Source: Acanthosepion esculentum (lineage: Eukaryota > Mollusca > Cephalopoda > Sepiida > Sepiidae). From it: a stretch of 64,000 nucleotides of DNA. Numbering within the stretch: position 1 is the stretch's first letter; every line of letters starts with the position of its first letter. Shown piece by piece: positions 34,681 to 45,612 of the stretch. The stretch lies in the NCBI GenBank assembly GCA_964036315.1, contig OZ038492.1, positions 42,494,022 through 42,558,021 on the forward strand, written 5' to 3'. Position numbers and translations under genes: made by a program. The notes below the pieces were generated by a model. That model was given only the letters and a program-made list of their open reading frames with translations. It made no database searches and was not told the DNA's origin.

Positions 34681-34744
34681 ACAGTTCAACAACATAGTTT
34701 AGGTGTAAAATTTCTGCAAAAAGATAGGTTTGGTTTAGTTTGAT

Positions 34745-35522
34745 AACGGCATAACAATACCTTAATTGCGAAATTTAATTTTATTCGGATGTCTATTAAT
34801 ATTTTTCTATTAAAATCTATTACTAGATTTTTTCTGTTAAAATATATTGCTGAAATTTCTTTTTTCTTTTACTGTTAGAATCTAATGCTGGAAATTTTTA
34901 TCATTATTAAAATCTATTGCATTGCTCGAATTTTTATATTGCTAGTAAAATCTATTGCTAGAATTTTTTCTATTAAAATGTATTTCTAGAATTACTATTT
35001 ATCTATTAAAATCTAATGCTAGAAATTTTTGTTATTATTAAAATTTATTGCATTACTGTAATTTTTTCTTACTATTAAAATCTATTGCTAGAATTTTTTT
35101 TACTATTAAAATCTTTGCGTTTTTTTTCTATTAAAATCTATTGCGTTTTTTTTCTATTAAAATCTTTACGTTTTTTTCTATAAAAATCTTTGCGTTTTTT
35201 TTCTATTAAAATCTTTGCGTTTTTTTTCTATTAAAATCTATTGCTGGAATGTATTTACTATTAAAACTTACTGCCAGAATTTTTCTGACAATCTATTGCT
35301 GGAAATTTTACGTTTAAAAATGTATTTTTATACTTTCATACTATTTTGAACACACTTTGATGTTTCACTATTTGCCCATAGCTGGGACCCTAATGGTACT
35401 ACCACGCCGGGTCAGGGTGGACCTTGGAACAACAGTAATTAAGAGGTGGTTCCAATCTCCTAGAAACCTCTAGATCAGAGATATTGCTGTCGGATGTAGT
35501 TTATCGTCACACCTAGGACATT
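34745..35522 (+). repeat. Dispersed repeat F2, copy c, with expanded internal array
   Basis: Starts ATAACGGCATAACAATACC, continues GCGAAATTTAATTTTATTCG, then about 500 bases of irregular units of 20-40 bases built on CTATTAAAATCTATTGCTAG, then the conserved 3' core (CACTATTTGCCCATAGCTGG ... GTCGGATGTAGTTTATCGTC ... CCTAGGAC). The internal array is far longer than in the other copies. Confidence 0.7.
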
Positions 35523-35699
35523 CTGCAGAATAGAAAAAAAAACAGATTTCTGCGAGTAAACATTTTCAGTAAATCCAATAAACATTTTTGTAAAGATGAT
35601 TCTTCCGATTATTCATTGTGGAAGGTTCGAAACCTAATCCTACAATTTAAAAAACAGAAGAACAAATTAAACTCTAGCATGAGATAGAAGGACATTAAC

Positions 35700-36060
35700 T
35701 GCTTATATGTGACGCGTGCCCTCATAAAGTGATTGATCACGGCTCTCCACAATCTCCTATCTTTTGTAGAGCTACGCAGTGTTTGTTCTCACTATAACTC
35801 CCCATCCCTGTTCTATCATTCATTCGCACAGGATCCTTCAGTTAGTCATTTGTTGTTTTAGTCTGAGACTCTTGCTTGGAATAAGTTCTTTTAGTGTCAA
35901 TTTTTCAAAGCCGTTTTTCCTCTTTATGTGTCCCAGAAATTTCAATTATCGCATTTTGATTCTATCTGCAAGTTTTCTTTTGTTTCAAATCACCTTAAAA
36001 CTTTTTCGTTGCTTAATGGTATAGTATGTCCCCCTCTGTAGAATATGTTGAAATTTTCCA
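35700..36060 (-). mobile_element. RTE-C diverged fragment
   Basis: Minus strand near 35900-35960 reads LKFLGHIKRKNGFEK; the 3' UTR CACGGCTCTCCACAATCTCC (35738-35757, + strand) matches the complement of other RTE-C tails. Older than the other copies. Confidence 0.6.
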
Positions 36061-36705
36061 TTTTTTAATACTTTGTTTAGATTTTGGAAGACATCTTTCT
36101 GTATGCTGAATGTGCCTTTAGATTTCTATGCAACATTTTGCTTTATGTATTATAACAACATATAGTTATATTTCTAAACATGAAGACCAATAAAGATGAC
36201 GCAAGACGTCCGAATGAACAAGTATGAAATAATTCGTTTTTCCTCAAATAAGGGTTGAATGAGATTGGGAATCATATTAATCAGGTTTGCTTTGTACGTA
36301 GTTTGGAGAGAGAAAAATCGAAAATGTTAACATGAAACACAAAGATGTCTAGTTGGCTTGTTATAAAGAAACGTCGAGGGAGACGGGAAAAGCCAGTGAC
36401 GTGCTGCGTTACATATTCGTGATAATAAACCTCCATATGCAATCAAATAAAGGGATAGACAAGTGGAACGAAAGACAGATTGATTAACGGATCTAACCAA
36501 AGAAGAACAAGGCGATGTGATGTCTTATTGCGTGAGAAATTTTGTAGATCGATGCGGTGCTGTGCGACAATAGAGAAGAAAAACTGAAAGAAGAAAAAAC
36601 CCACAAACAAAGCTATGATTAATAGACGGATGATGAAAACGCTACAGTCAAGGAAATGTAATAGAATATACAGTTGTATAATTAAAAGAATATATTAAAA
36701 AATGA
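36061..36705. other. Unassigned spacer
   Basis: No gene or repeat recognised. Confidence 0.4.
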
Positions 36706-36714
36706 AGTATTTCT

Positions 36715-36860
36715 CGTTCTTCTTCTAAATAATAATAATAAGAAGAAGGAGACGAAGAAGAAGGAGATGAAGAACAAGAAAGAGAGGATGACGAATAATA
36801 ATCAGAAGCACAAGAACAAGGTGAATGAGAACAAGATGAACAAGTAGAAGAAAAAGTGCT
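36715..36860. repeat. Purine-rich degenerate (AAG/AAT)n tract
   Basis: Mixed AATAAT, AAGAAG and GAACAAG triplets; the S/C/Y-rich minus ORFs here are artefacts. Confidence 0.7.
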
Positions 36861-37085
36861 ATACGACAAGCTACTGAAGTTCTGTTGCACCAAGCTTCAG
36901 GGGAAAAGCACTGATTCACACCATGCGAAAAGATTATACTTGTGCTGAAGGAAACATACACACATGCATACGAATATATAAAATTTCTTAAGTAATTTTA
37001 TATGTAAATAATATTGATATTCAACTTAAATGCAAAACACCTTGTTAAAAATGTCTATCCCACGCACAAGAGACAAACACCCATG

Positions 37086-37087
<2 letters not shown>

Positions 37088-37157
<70 letters not shown>

Positions 37158-37168
37158 TTTGTATATAT

Positions 37169-37224
<56 letters not shown>
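37088..37224. repeat. (CA)n-(TA)n compound microsatellite
   Basis: Alternating CA and TA blocks ending in about 50 bases of TA at 37224. Confidence 0.95.
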
Positions 37225-37228
<4 letters not shown>

Positions 37229-37229
37229 C

Positions 37230-37654
37230 TACAAATGTAAAAGAACGAAGAGTAAAATTTCAGCGTTCAAAACATTAATTTAAAACAAGGCCCAATACAC
37301 AAGTAGAGCAATAAATATTTATTTATTACCCAGGGTTACATTACAACATGTATTGTGTTCAACCTTTATTTCATTTTCTTAGCTTTTTTCCTCTTATTTC
37401 TCTTCTCTCTCTCTATCTCTCACTTTACTAATAACTTTATTTCCTCCCTTTCCCCACATGGAAATTCTTTGTTACCTTTTATGGGGAACTTTCTAATGAA
37501 GGAAGTGGAAGATGTGCTTCGTTAATTTGTATTGCGGAATAAAATATTTTAGTAGCATCGTGATTTCCCACCTGATGAAACGATAAAATAATTAACGTTG
37601 AAACAAGATGTACAGTTTTGTAGTGGGTATGTGCATGTTCTCATGTAACACTGC

Positions 37655-37658
<4 letters not shown>
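37230..37658 (+). mobile_element. Ribozyme-bearing inverted-repeat element (family H1)
   Basis: Flanked on both sides by (TA)n. The left arm (about 37313-37372, ending TTTC) is an imperfect reverse complement of the right arm (37600-37658, starting GAAA). The hammerhead core lies just before the right arm. No ORF. The leftmost part (37230-37310) resembles 39.97-40.07 kb (AATACA.AAGTAGAG.AATA), linking it to the 40-kb element. Confidence 0.65.
37567..37627 (+). ncRNA. Complete type I hammerhead ribozyme fold
   Basis: Stem I pairs CCCAC (37567-37571) with GTGGG (37623-37627), five base pairs. The conserved CTGATGA is at 37572-37578. Stem II pairs AACG (37579-37582) with CGTT (37596-37599) around a 13-nt AT loop. 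GAAA is at 37600-37603. Stem III pairs A37603, C37604, A37605, A37606 with T37621, G37620, T37619, T37618, plus a G-T wobble, around a 9-nt loop. The cleavage triplet is GTA, with A37622 at the cleavage position. All core positions I can check are present. Activity is not shown. Known hammerheads occur in PLEs, in Schistosoma SINE-like repeats and in retrozymes. Confidence 0.65.

Positions 37659-37705
<47 letters not shown>
37659..37705. repeat. (TA)n array shared by two convergent element tails
   Basis: About 46 bases of TA, between the 3' side of the hammerhead element (+) and the 3' side of the PLE (-). Confidence 0.97.
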
Positions 37706-37709
<4 letters not shown>

Positions 37710-39500
37710 GCATGTTTGGTTAAATAATTTAGACATGTTATGTCTATTTTAATTTTAATCCTTTCAAGTGCACGGATTAATTTCTTGATAGCTGTAGAAA
37801 ATGATCAAGTATAATGTCAAAATTTTATTTAAAATTATTTTTATTTTGCCAAGTACTTTCAGTATTTTGCAAGTTCATCTTCAGGTGTTGAGTATCTGTA
37901 GATATGTCTGCCTGAACAGGCAAAATTCAAAATATTTACCCGTTATCTAAGGGGGGTAACTCATGTGATTTATTTTTTAGTTTATTTTTGTGCATGATCC
38001 CCGTATGATTCAAAATATTTACCCGTTATGCAAGAGAGCTAACTTATGTGATTTTATTCTGAGTACATTTTTATGGGTTTAAAAGATTTTTCAAATTAAT
38101 TTTAACAGTTCTAATTTAGAAGTTTTAAAGACTTTGTTGCTATAAACATTTAAGAACTTTATTGCAATACTCGTATTTATCTTTTGCCGCAATTCTCTTA
38201 CATAAATTGCTTCTAGATTTTTTGTTTTTTTCTTATTATTTTGGTGTAGTACTGTTGTATATTCCACTAATATCTGTCTAAACTGTGAATGTAAGCATGA
38301 ATGTTCCTTTAAATGCTCTGAGATGGGACAATGGTCGTAGCAAAAACATCATACATATTTTTTGTCAGAGATGCAATATCCCAAAGGACATTTAAATTGA
38401 TATACAATGTTGGTCTTTTGTAAAACGCTAGTTGACGGAGAAGAGTTTTTGCGGATGATTAAGTTGATTTTATATCAAATTTCGTATAGTATATAATTAT
38501 TTTTTTTACTGCGATCAGTGAGGGATATATTAGTGTTTATGAGACATTTTAGAATTTCTTCATCTTTTTATAGTTAGAATGCATTTAATTATGCTATAGT
38601 AGTTTGATATATTTAGAGTTATTTGAGGGTATATTATGTTCTTTTTGATTTATGTTTATATTTTGATAGCTCATCTAATTTTTTCATCAATGATGTAATT
38701 GGGAAAGCCATTATTAATGAGCGTTGGTTTAATATTTTTTAATTCAGTATAGAGAAACTTTTGCGCGGTTTATTATGTTTCATATAATAACTATTTTGTA
38801 ATAGGACATTTACTTTTAAAGTTGAGAGTGCACGTGTTTATGCTAATTGTTTTTGTATTTGGGGAAATAGTGAATGTATGTTGTTGGTATCTATCAATAC
38901 ATCAAGTAACGGAATTTTATTGCTATTCTTAACAAGTTATGCGAATTTAACTACAGATTTGAAAATTTTTTTTGTAGTTCATGTATTTCGTCTATGTTTT
39001 TGTCTAAAATGAGAATAGCATCTACATATCTTAGGTAAATTGTATTTTTGTGGTATTAAGTACGTTATTCTCTAGTTACGTCACGTAGAAGTTGGTAAAT
39101 GTTGGTGCTAGGACGGAACACATAGAAACACTATCGATTTATACGTTTATGCTATTTTGATGGTCATAGAAGGGAATTTCTCTGGTGCGCATTAAGAGTA
39201 GTTTTCATAAATTATTATGACTAATTTTTAATGGAGAGAAAGATGAATTGTTGTAGGTATTTTTTTTATGATTATATCGATCGTTTCCTTTACTGGGACG
39301 TTGGGAAAAGACTTTCAATATCAAGACAGGCTATGGTTAGGTTATTAAGCTTTTGTGTTTTCAGAATTTGGAATTTGCTGTCGTTTTAATGGTGTATTTA
39401 TTGGGTATGTATGGTGTAATTATTTGATGAATAACTTCGGTTAGTTTGTAAACCGGTGTAGAGATTTGTGATATGATAGGACGGAGAGGAAGATATGCTG
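37706..39500 (-). mobile_element. Penelope-like element (PLE), decayed, with degenerate hammerhead core in its 3' tail
   Basis: Minus frames, from 39480 downward: LPLRPIISQISTPVYKL (first RT block), LDIESLF, IDSVSMCSVLAPTFTN, then IYLRYVDAILIL near 39010-39040, where PLEs have RYVDD, so a catalytic aspartate is lost. Next are KIPLLDVLIDTNN and, near 38390-38430, LQKTNIVYQFKCPLG, followed by KKYV and ISEHLKEH, consistent with the GIY-YIG endonuclease region that sets PLEs apart. Many frameshifts and stops. The 3' tail has CTGAAGA (37884-37878) and GAAA (37860-37857) on the minus strand. Both ends touch (TA)n arrays. The N-terminus before the first RT block is missing. Confidence 0.8.
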
Positions 39501-39502
39501 CG

Positions 39503-39574
<72 letters not shown>
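39503..39574. repeat. (TA)n array
   Basis: TA dinucleotides with one CATATACATA interruption, at the 5' end of the PLE. Confidence 0.97.
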
Positions 39575-39577
<3 letters not shown>

Positions 39578-39943
39578 GGTGACCCAAAAAAACGGGAACT
39601 TTTGAAGTGCATATTGCCAGACATGAGCAAGTGGCAACGCTGCGAGACAGTGAACTTGAGCAAGTAAACATTTCGCCATTTTAGTAACGAGAATGAAATT
39701 CACAGTATCCAAAACTGAGATCTTGCAGCAGTCAATGAGGAATCTCAACAGCAGATTTCAAGAATGCATTCGTACAGGAGGACGCCATCTACAAGACGTA
39801 ATTTAAAAAAAATGAAAATTCCATCATTGTTTCTTAAATGGCATGTTTTAACGTTTCAATTACTATGAAATAAATATTTTTCTTCCATCACTCTTGGTTT
39901 TATTGGATTGTTAAAAAGTTCCCGTTTTTTGGGGTCACCCTGT
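39575..39943 (+). mobile_element. MITE from a Tc1/mariner (IS630)-type transposon
   Basis: Terminal inverted repeats GGGTGACCC...ACGGGAACTTTT (39577-39604) and AAAAGTTCCCG...GGGGTCACCC (about 39914-39940). The element sits inside TA dinucleotides, as expected for TA target duplication. The frame at 39749-39806 reads SRFQECIRTGGRHLQDVI then stop, the usual C-terminal end of such transposases, so it arose by internal deletion of a coding element. About 365 bases long. Confidence 0.8.
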
Positions 39944-39944
39944 A

Positions 39945-39970
39945 TATATATATATATATATATATATATG
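39945..39970. repeat. (TA)n array
   Basis: Continuation of the TA tract on the right side of the MITE. Confidence 0.95.
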
Positions 39971-40247
39971 TAAAATGAGAACGAATAGAATCCTATTCCG
40001 AAGTTCGTAACATTCAGCTTAAAAGAGGGCTCAATACAAAAGTAGAGAAATATTATTTTTTTTAGGATATTATATGAAAAACATGTAAAAACGTTACACA
40101 TAGTTGACGATGAGTATTAACAGATCTCATCAGGCGTTAGTAAATAACTGTATTTACTAACACCTGATGAGATGTTTTAATACGCATCGAAACATGATTG
40201 CATTTGTGTAATGTTTTACACATGTTTGATGCAATATCCTAAAATAA
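39971..40247. mobile_element. Near-palindromic element with hammerhead-like cores in both arms (family H2)
   Basis: Arms 40063-40146 and 40152-40234 are inverted copies of each other, about three quarters identical by eye. The right arm (+) has CTGATGA (40164-40170), stem II GATG/CATC (40171-40174 with 40185-40188), GAAA (40189-40192) and a CATG/CATG stem III ending in the triplet GTT (40224-40226). Stem I does not pair convincingly. The left arm (-) has CTGATGA (40133-40127) and a similar stem but GTCA for GAAA. Flanked by (TA)n. Confidence 0.7.
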
Positions 40248-40248
40248 C

Positions 40249-40291
<43 letters not shown>
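40248..40291. repeat. (TA)n array
   Basis: About 43 bases of TA after the right arm of the palindromic element. Confidence 0.97.
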
Positions 40292-40294
<3 letters not shown>

Positions 40295-40571
40295 CAAAGA
40301 AATAAGTGAAAAAAGGCATTATCTCTTTATAAATTGTTTTCTTAACTTTAGGATACGGAACTAAGCAGATATGAAAGTTTGAGAAACTGTGGAGGATTTG
40401 CACTTATAAAGCAATATTCCGTTTTGCTCGATCGGCGAGACCCTTCATGGTAGAATTGGTCTAAAGCACGCCTGATCTAATGACAGTTTTTTCCTTCTAG
40501 AAAGACACCTCATCCTGCCGTTGGGTGTATCTTTTCTTTAATAAAGTTTCCCAAATATTCAGGCCGCTAGA

Positions 40572-40574
<3 letters not shown>

Positions 40575-40651
<77 letters not shown>
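40575..40651. repeat. (TA)n array
   Basis: About 76 uninterrupted bases of TA. Confidence 0.98.
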
Positions 40652-40656
<5 letters not shown>

Positions 40657-41045
40657 CTCAGGGCCGGCCAAAAAGAAGTAAAAGCAGTGAGAGAGTTTAA
40701 GAAAAAACAAAAATATCCATAGTTAACACATACGCACACACAAACACATACACACGCACATAATCACAAGTACACACAGAAAAAAAAAGAAAAAAATTCA
40801 ACCTACCCTCAATAGTAGCATCCCAATTACCACATAAATTAATTACTTAATAATAAAGAAAAATAAGAAAATTCGCAAACATTCGCTGAAATGTTTAAGA
40901 GTGGGGCGAACAATTACGAAAAAAGGTCACCTACAAAACTGCAGTGTTGAATGGTCATCCTATCGGTCTGTCCATTCTCTTCCACATTCTCTTGAAGAGA
41001 AGTAGAGGCCCATCCCTTGTTTTCTGTTCCTTTCCTCATCTGAGG
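40652..41045. other. Unassigned spacer
   Basis: Short CA-rich stretch at 40728-40760 followed by AT-rich DNA. A block with CGGTCTGTCCATTCTCTTCC near 40965 is not assigned. Confidence 0.4.
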
Positions 41046-41049
41046 TCTT

Positions 41050-41300
41050 AATTATGATACCGTCATAAGTTTTTGTGATATGTGTGACTGGTTGCTACCC
41101 CTCTTCATACTGAGGCTACCGGGTTGACAGTTTTCTGATTGCCGACGGGAATTTAGGAGCCCGAAGTCTTTCGTAGCCTCTGCTCTGATCAACAGGCGTA
41201 TAATACCAGGGTGCCATGTCGCGTAAGGTGTCCCTGCAAGTACCTCCTGCGCTACTTTGCAGTCTTGACCAGTTCCCAGCCCGCACATGTTATATTAGAC
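41050..41300 (+). repeat. Dispersed repeat R5, copy b
   Basis: Shares landmarks with 28.94-29.18 kb: ACCGGGTTGACAGTTTTCTG, CTCTGATCAACAGGCG, GGGTGCCATGTCGCG and GTGTCCCTGCAAG. Confidence 0.5.
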
Positions 41301-41339
41301 GATAGAGTAGTAGTAGTACTTTCCGTCTTGTACTTAACA

Positions 41340-41472
41340 ACAAAACACACACTATGACGATGTGCTTTTCTCAATCCTCCCCATACTCAGTCTTTCGCTT
41401 TCATTCCCTGTAAACCCCACCCCAGTGCGTCATAGTAGCATTGCCTCGTTGCTTGTGGTGAAATGATTAAAC
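41340..41472 (+). mobile_element. LINE-A 3' UTR and tail
   Basis: Pyrimidine-rich leader then GTGCGTCATAGTAGCATTGC and GTGGTGAAATGATTAAAC. Confidence 0.55.
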
Positions 41473-41508
41473 AAATCAGCTAAGTGACAAATGTTATTTG
41501 TATTAATC

Positions 41509-42041
<533 letters not shown>

Positions 42042-42078
<37 letters not shown>
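42042..42078. repeat. (TA)n array
   Basis: Lies between SINE-HH copy a (+) and the minus-strand element that follows. Confidence 0.97.
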
Positions 42079-42079
<1 letters not shown>

Positions 42080-42081
<2 letters not shown>

Positions 42082-42260
42082 GTTAATGGTCAGAGTTGAA
42101 ATAGAACAGTAAACAGTAGTATTAAAAAGTGCTCAATAAACGTGAGAAAAATATAAGTAAAAATAAGAATAACATGTAGAGTTTTTAAAGTGGAAAAAAC
42201 TATTTCTGGTGCATTTCGTCCATGATGTCTTCATCAGACTAGAGTTTTGTTTAGCTTGAT
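42080..42260 (-). mobile_element. Element tail with hammerhead-like core, convergent on (TA)n
   Basis: Minus strand: CTGATGA (42237-42231), a 13-base segment AGACATCATGGAC whose stem II has decayed, and GAAA (42217-42214). The 3' side reaches the (TA)n array after about 135 bases. No stem I or III found. Confidence 0.4.
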
Positions 42261-42599
42261 TTAACTGCACATGCGCACGAATGAAGGGGACACTTAAGTT
42301 ATAAACTTTTATATTTAAGTATTTTTTTTAAATATGTGTCTCTCTAATTTAATTTAGTTTCTTTATTCTTTTTGTTTGTGTTTTTTTCACTTTTGTTATC
42401 AAGCAGCACACATTGTGATAATAGATTTGTCAAGAAAGCTGAAATGATGTTAGTAGCTGTGCGCAAATTTACTAGATGATCTAGAGATAAAAAAGCATTT
42501 TCTATACACTTTCATCGTAGTGAATTGCTTTCTTTTTTTAATTCAGGTAAGATTTTTAAATCGAAATTCTTATCATACAAAAGAATGAACAGCTAATCC

Positions 42600-42885
42600 C
42601 TTGAGTGTGTTCTTTTGTAAAATATCCTATTTGAATCTTTTAGCGTATAGTTTCATACAATTTCTTGAATCAGGTCCCTTCCGGAGCAAGCAATCAACAT
42701 ATTTCCGATACATTGATGATGATCTATTAATATATCTCCAGAAAACAACAATAAAATAAAACAACAATACAATACAGCTTATATATAAGCTAAACAAAGA
42801 ATGCACAACTGAATTTACTTATGAAACAGAAACTTGCAACATATTATCTTTCTTCGATATCATGTGAAACCGTACTGATAATGAC
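42600..42885 (+). mobile_element. PLE reverse-transcriptase fragment
   Basis: Translation of 42695-42870 shows TYFRYIDDDLLIYL, with both catalytic aspartates, followed by IYKLNKECTTEFTYETETC and SFFDI. These are the PLE catalytic block and the next conserved block (LPFLDI-like). It is cut at about 42890 by the minus-strand F2 copy, so the GIY-YIG part is absent. Confidence 0.7.
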
Positions 42886-42889
42886 CGAA

Positions 42890-43345
42890 ATCTAAGGTCC
42901 TGGGTTTGACGATAAACTACATATGGCAGATTGCTGTTGTACCCACGCGCACCCTGACCCACGCTGGTGGAACCTGTTTGGGTACCAGATATGGGTAAAT
43001 AGCGAACCCAAAACCAAACCAAATCACTCTGACAGTATAAAAATATATTTCTTTATAGTACAATTACCAGCAATATATCTTTCTATAAAAAATGACAAAA
43101 ATTCATTTCAAGTAAAATTAATAACAATACAATTTTAAAGCAAAATTATCAGCAGTAAATTTTACAGTAGAATTACTAACTACACATTTTATAGAATAAT
43201 TACCAACAATATGTATTTTCTTTAGCTTAAAGTGTATAATTACGTTCAAATTATATTTAGTTAAAGCCCTAAAAATATTTATTTGTTCAAAGTATTTAAA
43301 TTTCGGCATTATATAGCACATAGGGGTTGGTAGCCGCTAAACAAA
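42890..43345 (-). repeat. Dispersed repeat F2, copy d
   Basis: Reading minus: TTTAGCGGCTACCAACC, ATAATGCCGAAATTTAAATA, then five to six AATTTTACTATAAAATGTAT-like units of 30-40 bases, then TTCGCTATTTACCCATATC and the 3' end ATGTAGTTTATCGTCAAACC. Confidence 0.7.
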
Positions 43346-44870
43346 TATTACAAACAAACCTAAGTGTCTATCACAAATCAACTAATAAAATGATCTTATA
43401 AATTTCTATTCCCACCATAGCAACAAAGTAAAATCGAGAATAATTATGGGATTCTATTTAAGAGCACTTAACATTTGTAGCTCTCAATATTTATATGAAG
43501 AGGAGAAATACACTGAAAATATTTTCAAACTCCTGTAATACACAAATTATTTCATATTCAACACGAAATAAAAGCGTTGTAAAATATTTCAAAAGAGAAG
43601 AATAATTAATGATGAGAATGTGACCTGCGGATTTGACATATTTTCGTCCCCATAAATAACGTCTGCAGTAATAAAAATGTGTGATTAAAAAAATCCATTT
43701 AGAAATTACTTTGTAATTTACTTTGTTTCCGTACCGAAACAAATTTGAACGAGTGAGTTTGCTTTAAAGGCAAAAATAGAATCATGTGAATCTCTTCCTA
43801 GCTGAGCGGTAAAGGCAAGCCGGATCAGACGCTGTTTCCTCTTGCAGAGGGATGCCAGGAGGAACACTTACCCGACTACGCAGGTCGGTAGATAAAGTAA
43901 TTACTGTTTAAAAAAAACGGCGCGTCTACTCAAATACGGATGTCCACTAAAAATAATGTTTGAAATAATAAAATATGTATAGACACATATGAAAGTATTT
44001 ATCAGCATATTTGTACACATAATTAAAAATTATGTTCTTTTATATAAATATTTGTATATACAATAATTCTGTATGAGTATACACTTACAGCTGTATTTAT
44101 AAATGTGTATATTTTTGGTTGGTGTGTAGATACATTTATAAAGACATAAACCATTCTATATACCTGAATGACTCACTATTTTCGAATGCACTTATGTCTG
44201 AATACATTTACGAGACGTCTTCGTGTGTATACAGTTCCCCTATTATTCCACAATTGTTTGGAATATTAATATACCATAGTTATTCTGTATTCTTCCACTT
44301 TGATTCATTCCTGGGGCTCCTGCCGATCTCCAATGTGGTTTCCAGACAGTATTCTTGTCCATGTCTATCTTCATTTGATTATCGATAGTTAAATTGCAAA
44401 TTTTCTTTCGTTCAAATCTTCGCTTCCGCAGGGCCAACGCCGGCCAAATTTAAGTGAAAATCGAAATCCACGCCCACACCGAAAAGTGAAGAGACGCGAT
44501 AAGACGTAAGACCCGGCCAAATCTCACCGCAGGGGACACGAAAATTTTAGCCTGCGGTTACAATCCACCCCTATTAATTCATTCCTATATGCGTGGGGCG
44601 CTTTGATTCTTTCAGTAATAGCAATCATCCGTTGCTCGATAGTGTGACTTTAGTAAATTTGGGCCGCTAAAATTTTGTTGGAGTTTGGGAAATATTTTGC
44701 TAAAATGGTCCATGTTGAATTGTGGCGAGTTTGAAAAGATGAGTTCTCTGTCCAACCAGGAATATGGAAATTATTTCTTGCATTCGGTGAATGCGATTTC
44801 ACAACTTTTCCGCCATCATTATTCAACATGACAAAATTGGAAGAGGAAGAAGTGGAAAGAGAAAAGTTAA
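43346..44870. other. Unassigned, mostly AT-rich
   Basis: A richer stretch at 44400-44640 (GCCAACGCCGGCC, CCCGGCCAAATCTCACCGC) has no frame or RNA fold I recognise. At 43800-43890 GAGCGGTAAAGGCAAGCC loosely resembles an A box but no B box follows. Confidence 0.4.
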
Positions 44871-44873
44871 AGT

Positions 44874-44876
<3 letters not shown>

Positions 44877-44910
<34 letters not shown>

Positions 44911-44912
44911 AT
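44877..44912. repeat. (GAAA)n tetranucleotide array
   Basis: About eight GAAA units. Confidence 0.95.
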
Positions 44913-45079
44913 AAAATGCGAACTTAAAAGTCAATGATAATAAAAATGTGAAGGTGAAAAAGAAAATAAATACATACTGGAGACGCCAAAGAAGAAGAGG
45001 AAAAAGGGGAAGAAGAAAAAAGCTTCCCGATAAAACATTTCTTTTCTTCAATTTTAGACCTTACTAATACTACTGCAAC

Positions 45080-45150
45080 TCATCCTCCTCCTCCTACTAC
45101 TACTACTAATAATAATAACAATAGTAACAACAACAATAATAATAACGACC
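45080..45150. repeat. Compound trinucleotide tract (TCC/ACT/AAT/AAC)n
   Basis: Successive short triplet runs. A similar AAC/AAT run is at 45470-45500. Confidence 0.85.
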
Positions 45151-45612
45151 TTGAAATCGAATTCTCAAAAATGTTGCACATGAGAACATCAACAACTTCA
45201 GTTGTAGTTGGAGCCCTCGGATTCTTTGGAAAAAATTCTAGTAGACTCATCGAAGGGATTCCCAGTAGCCCATGCCTTAAAGAAATATAAAGATTTCTTC
45301 TCACGAGTACAGCCTACACCTTACGAAGGGCTTTCTGTATGTAAAATATGTGTGAATATTTTTCAGAATTGCTCAGTACAAATTGCCATGATGTTATTTT
45401 TTGGCCTTAGGTCTCTGGTCAGAACCCGGAAAGAAATGAGTACAACGCCAGGGATCGAAAGAAATAGAACAACAACAACAACAACAATAATATTAATAAT
45501 GAGGAGGAGGAGGGGGAGAAGATTAACTAGGAAGCTGGTTTGCGAAATTAATATAGAAAGCTTTTCACTAATTATCAATATCACGTTGAAACAACAGTTC
45601 TCGCACAGTCAC

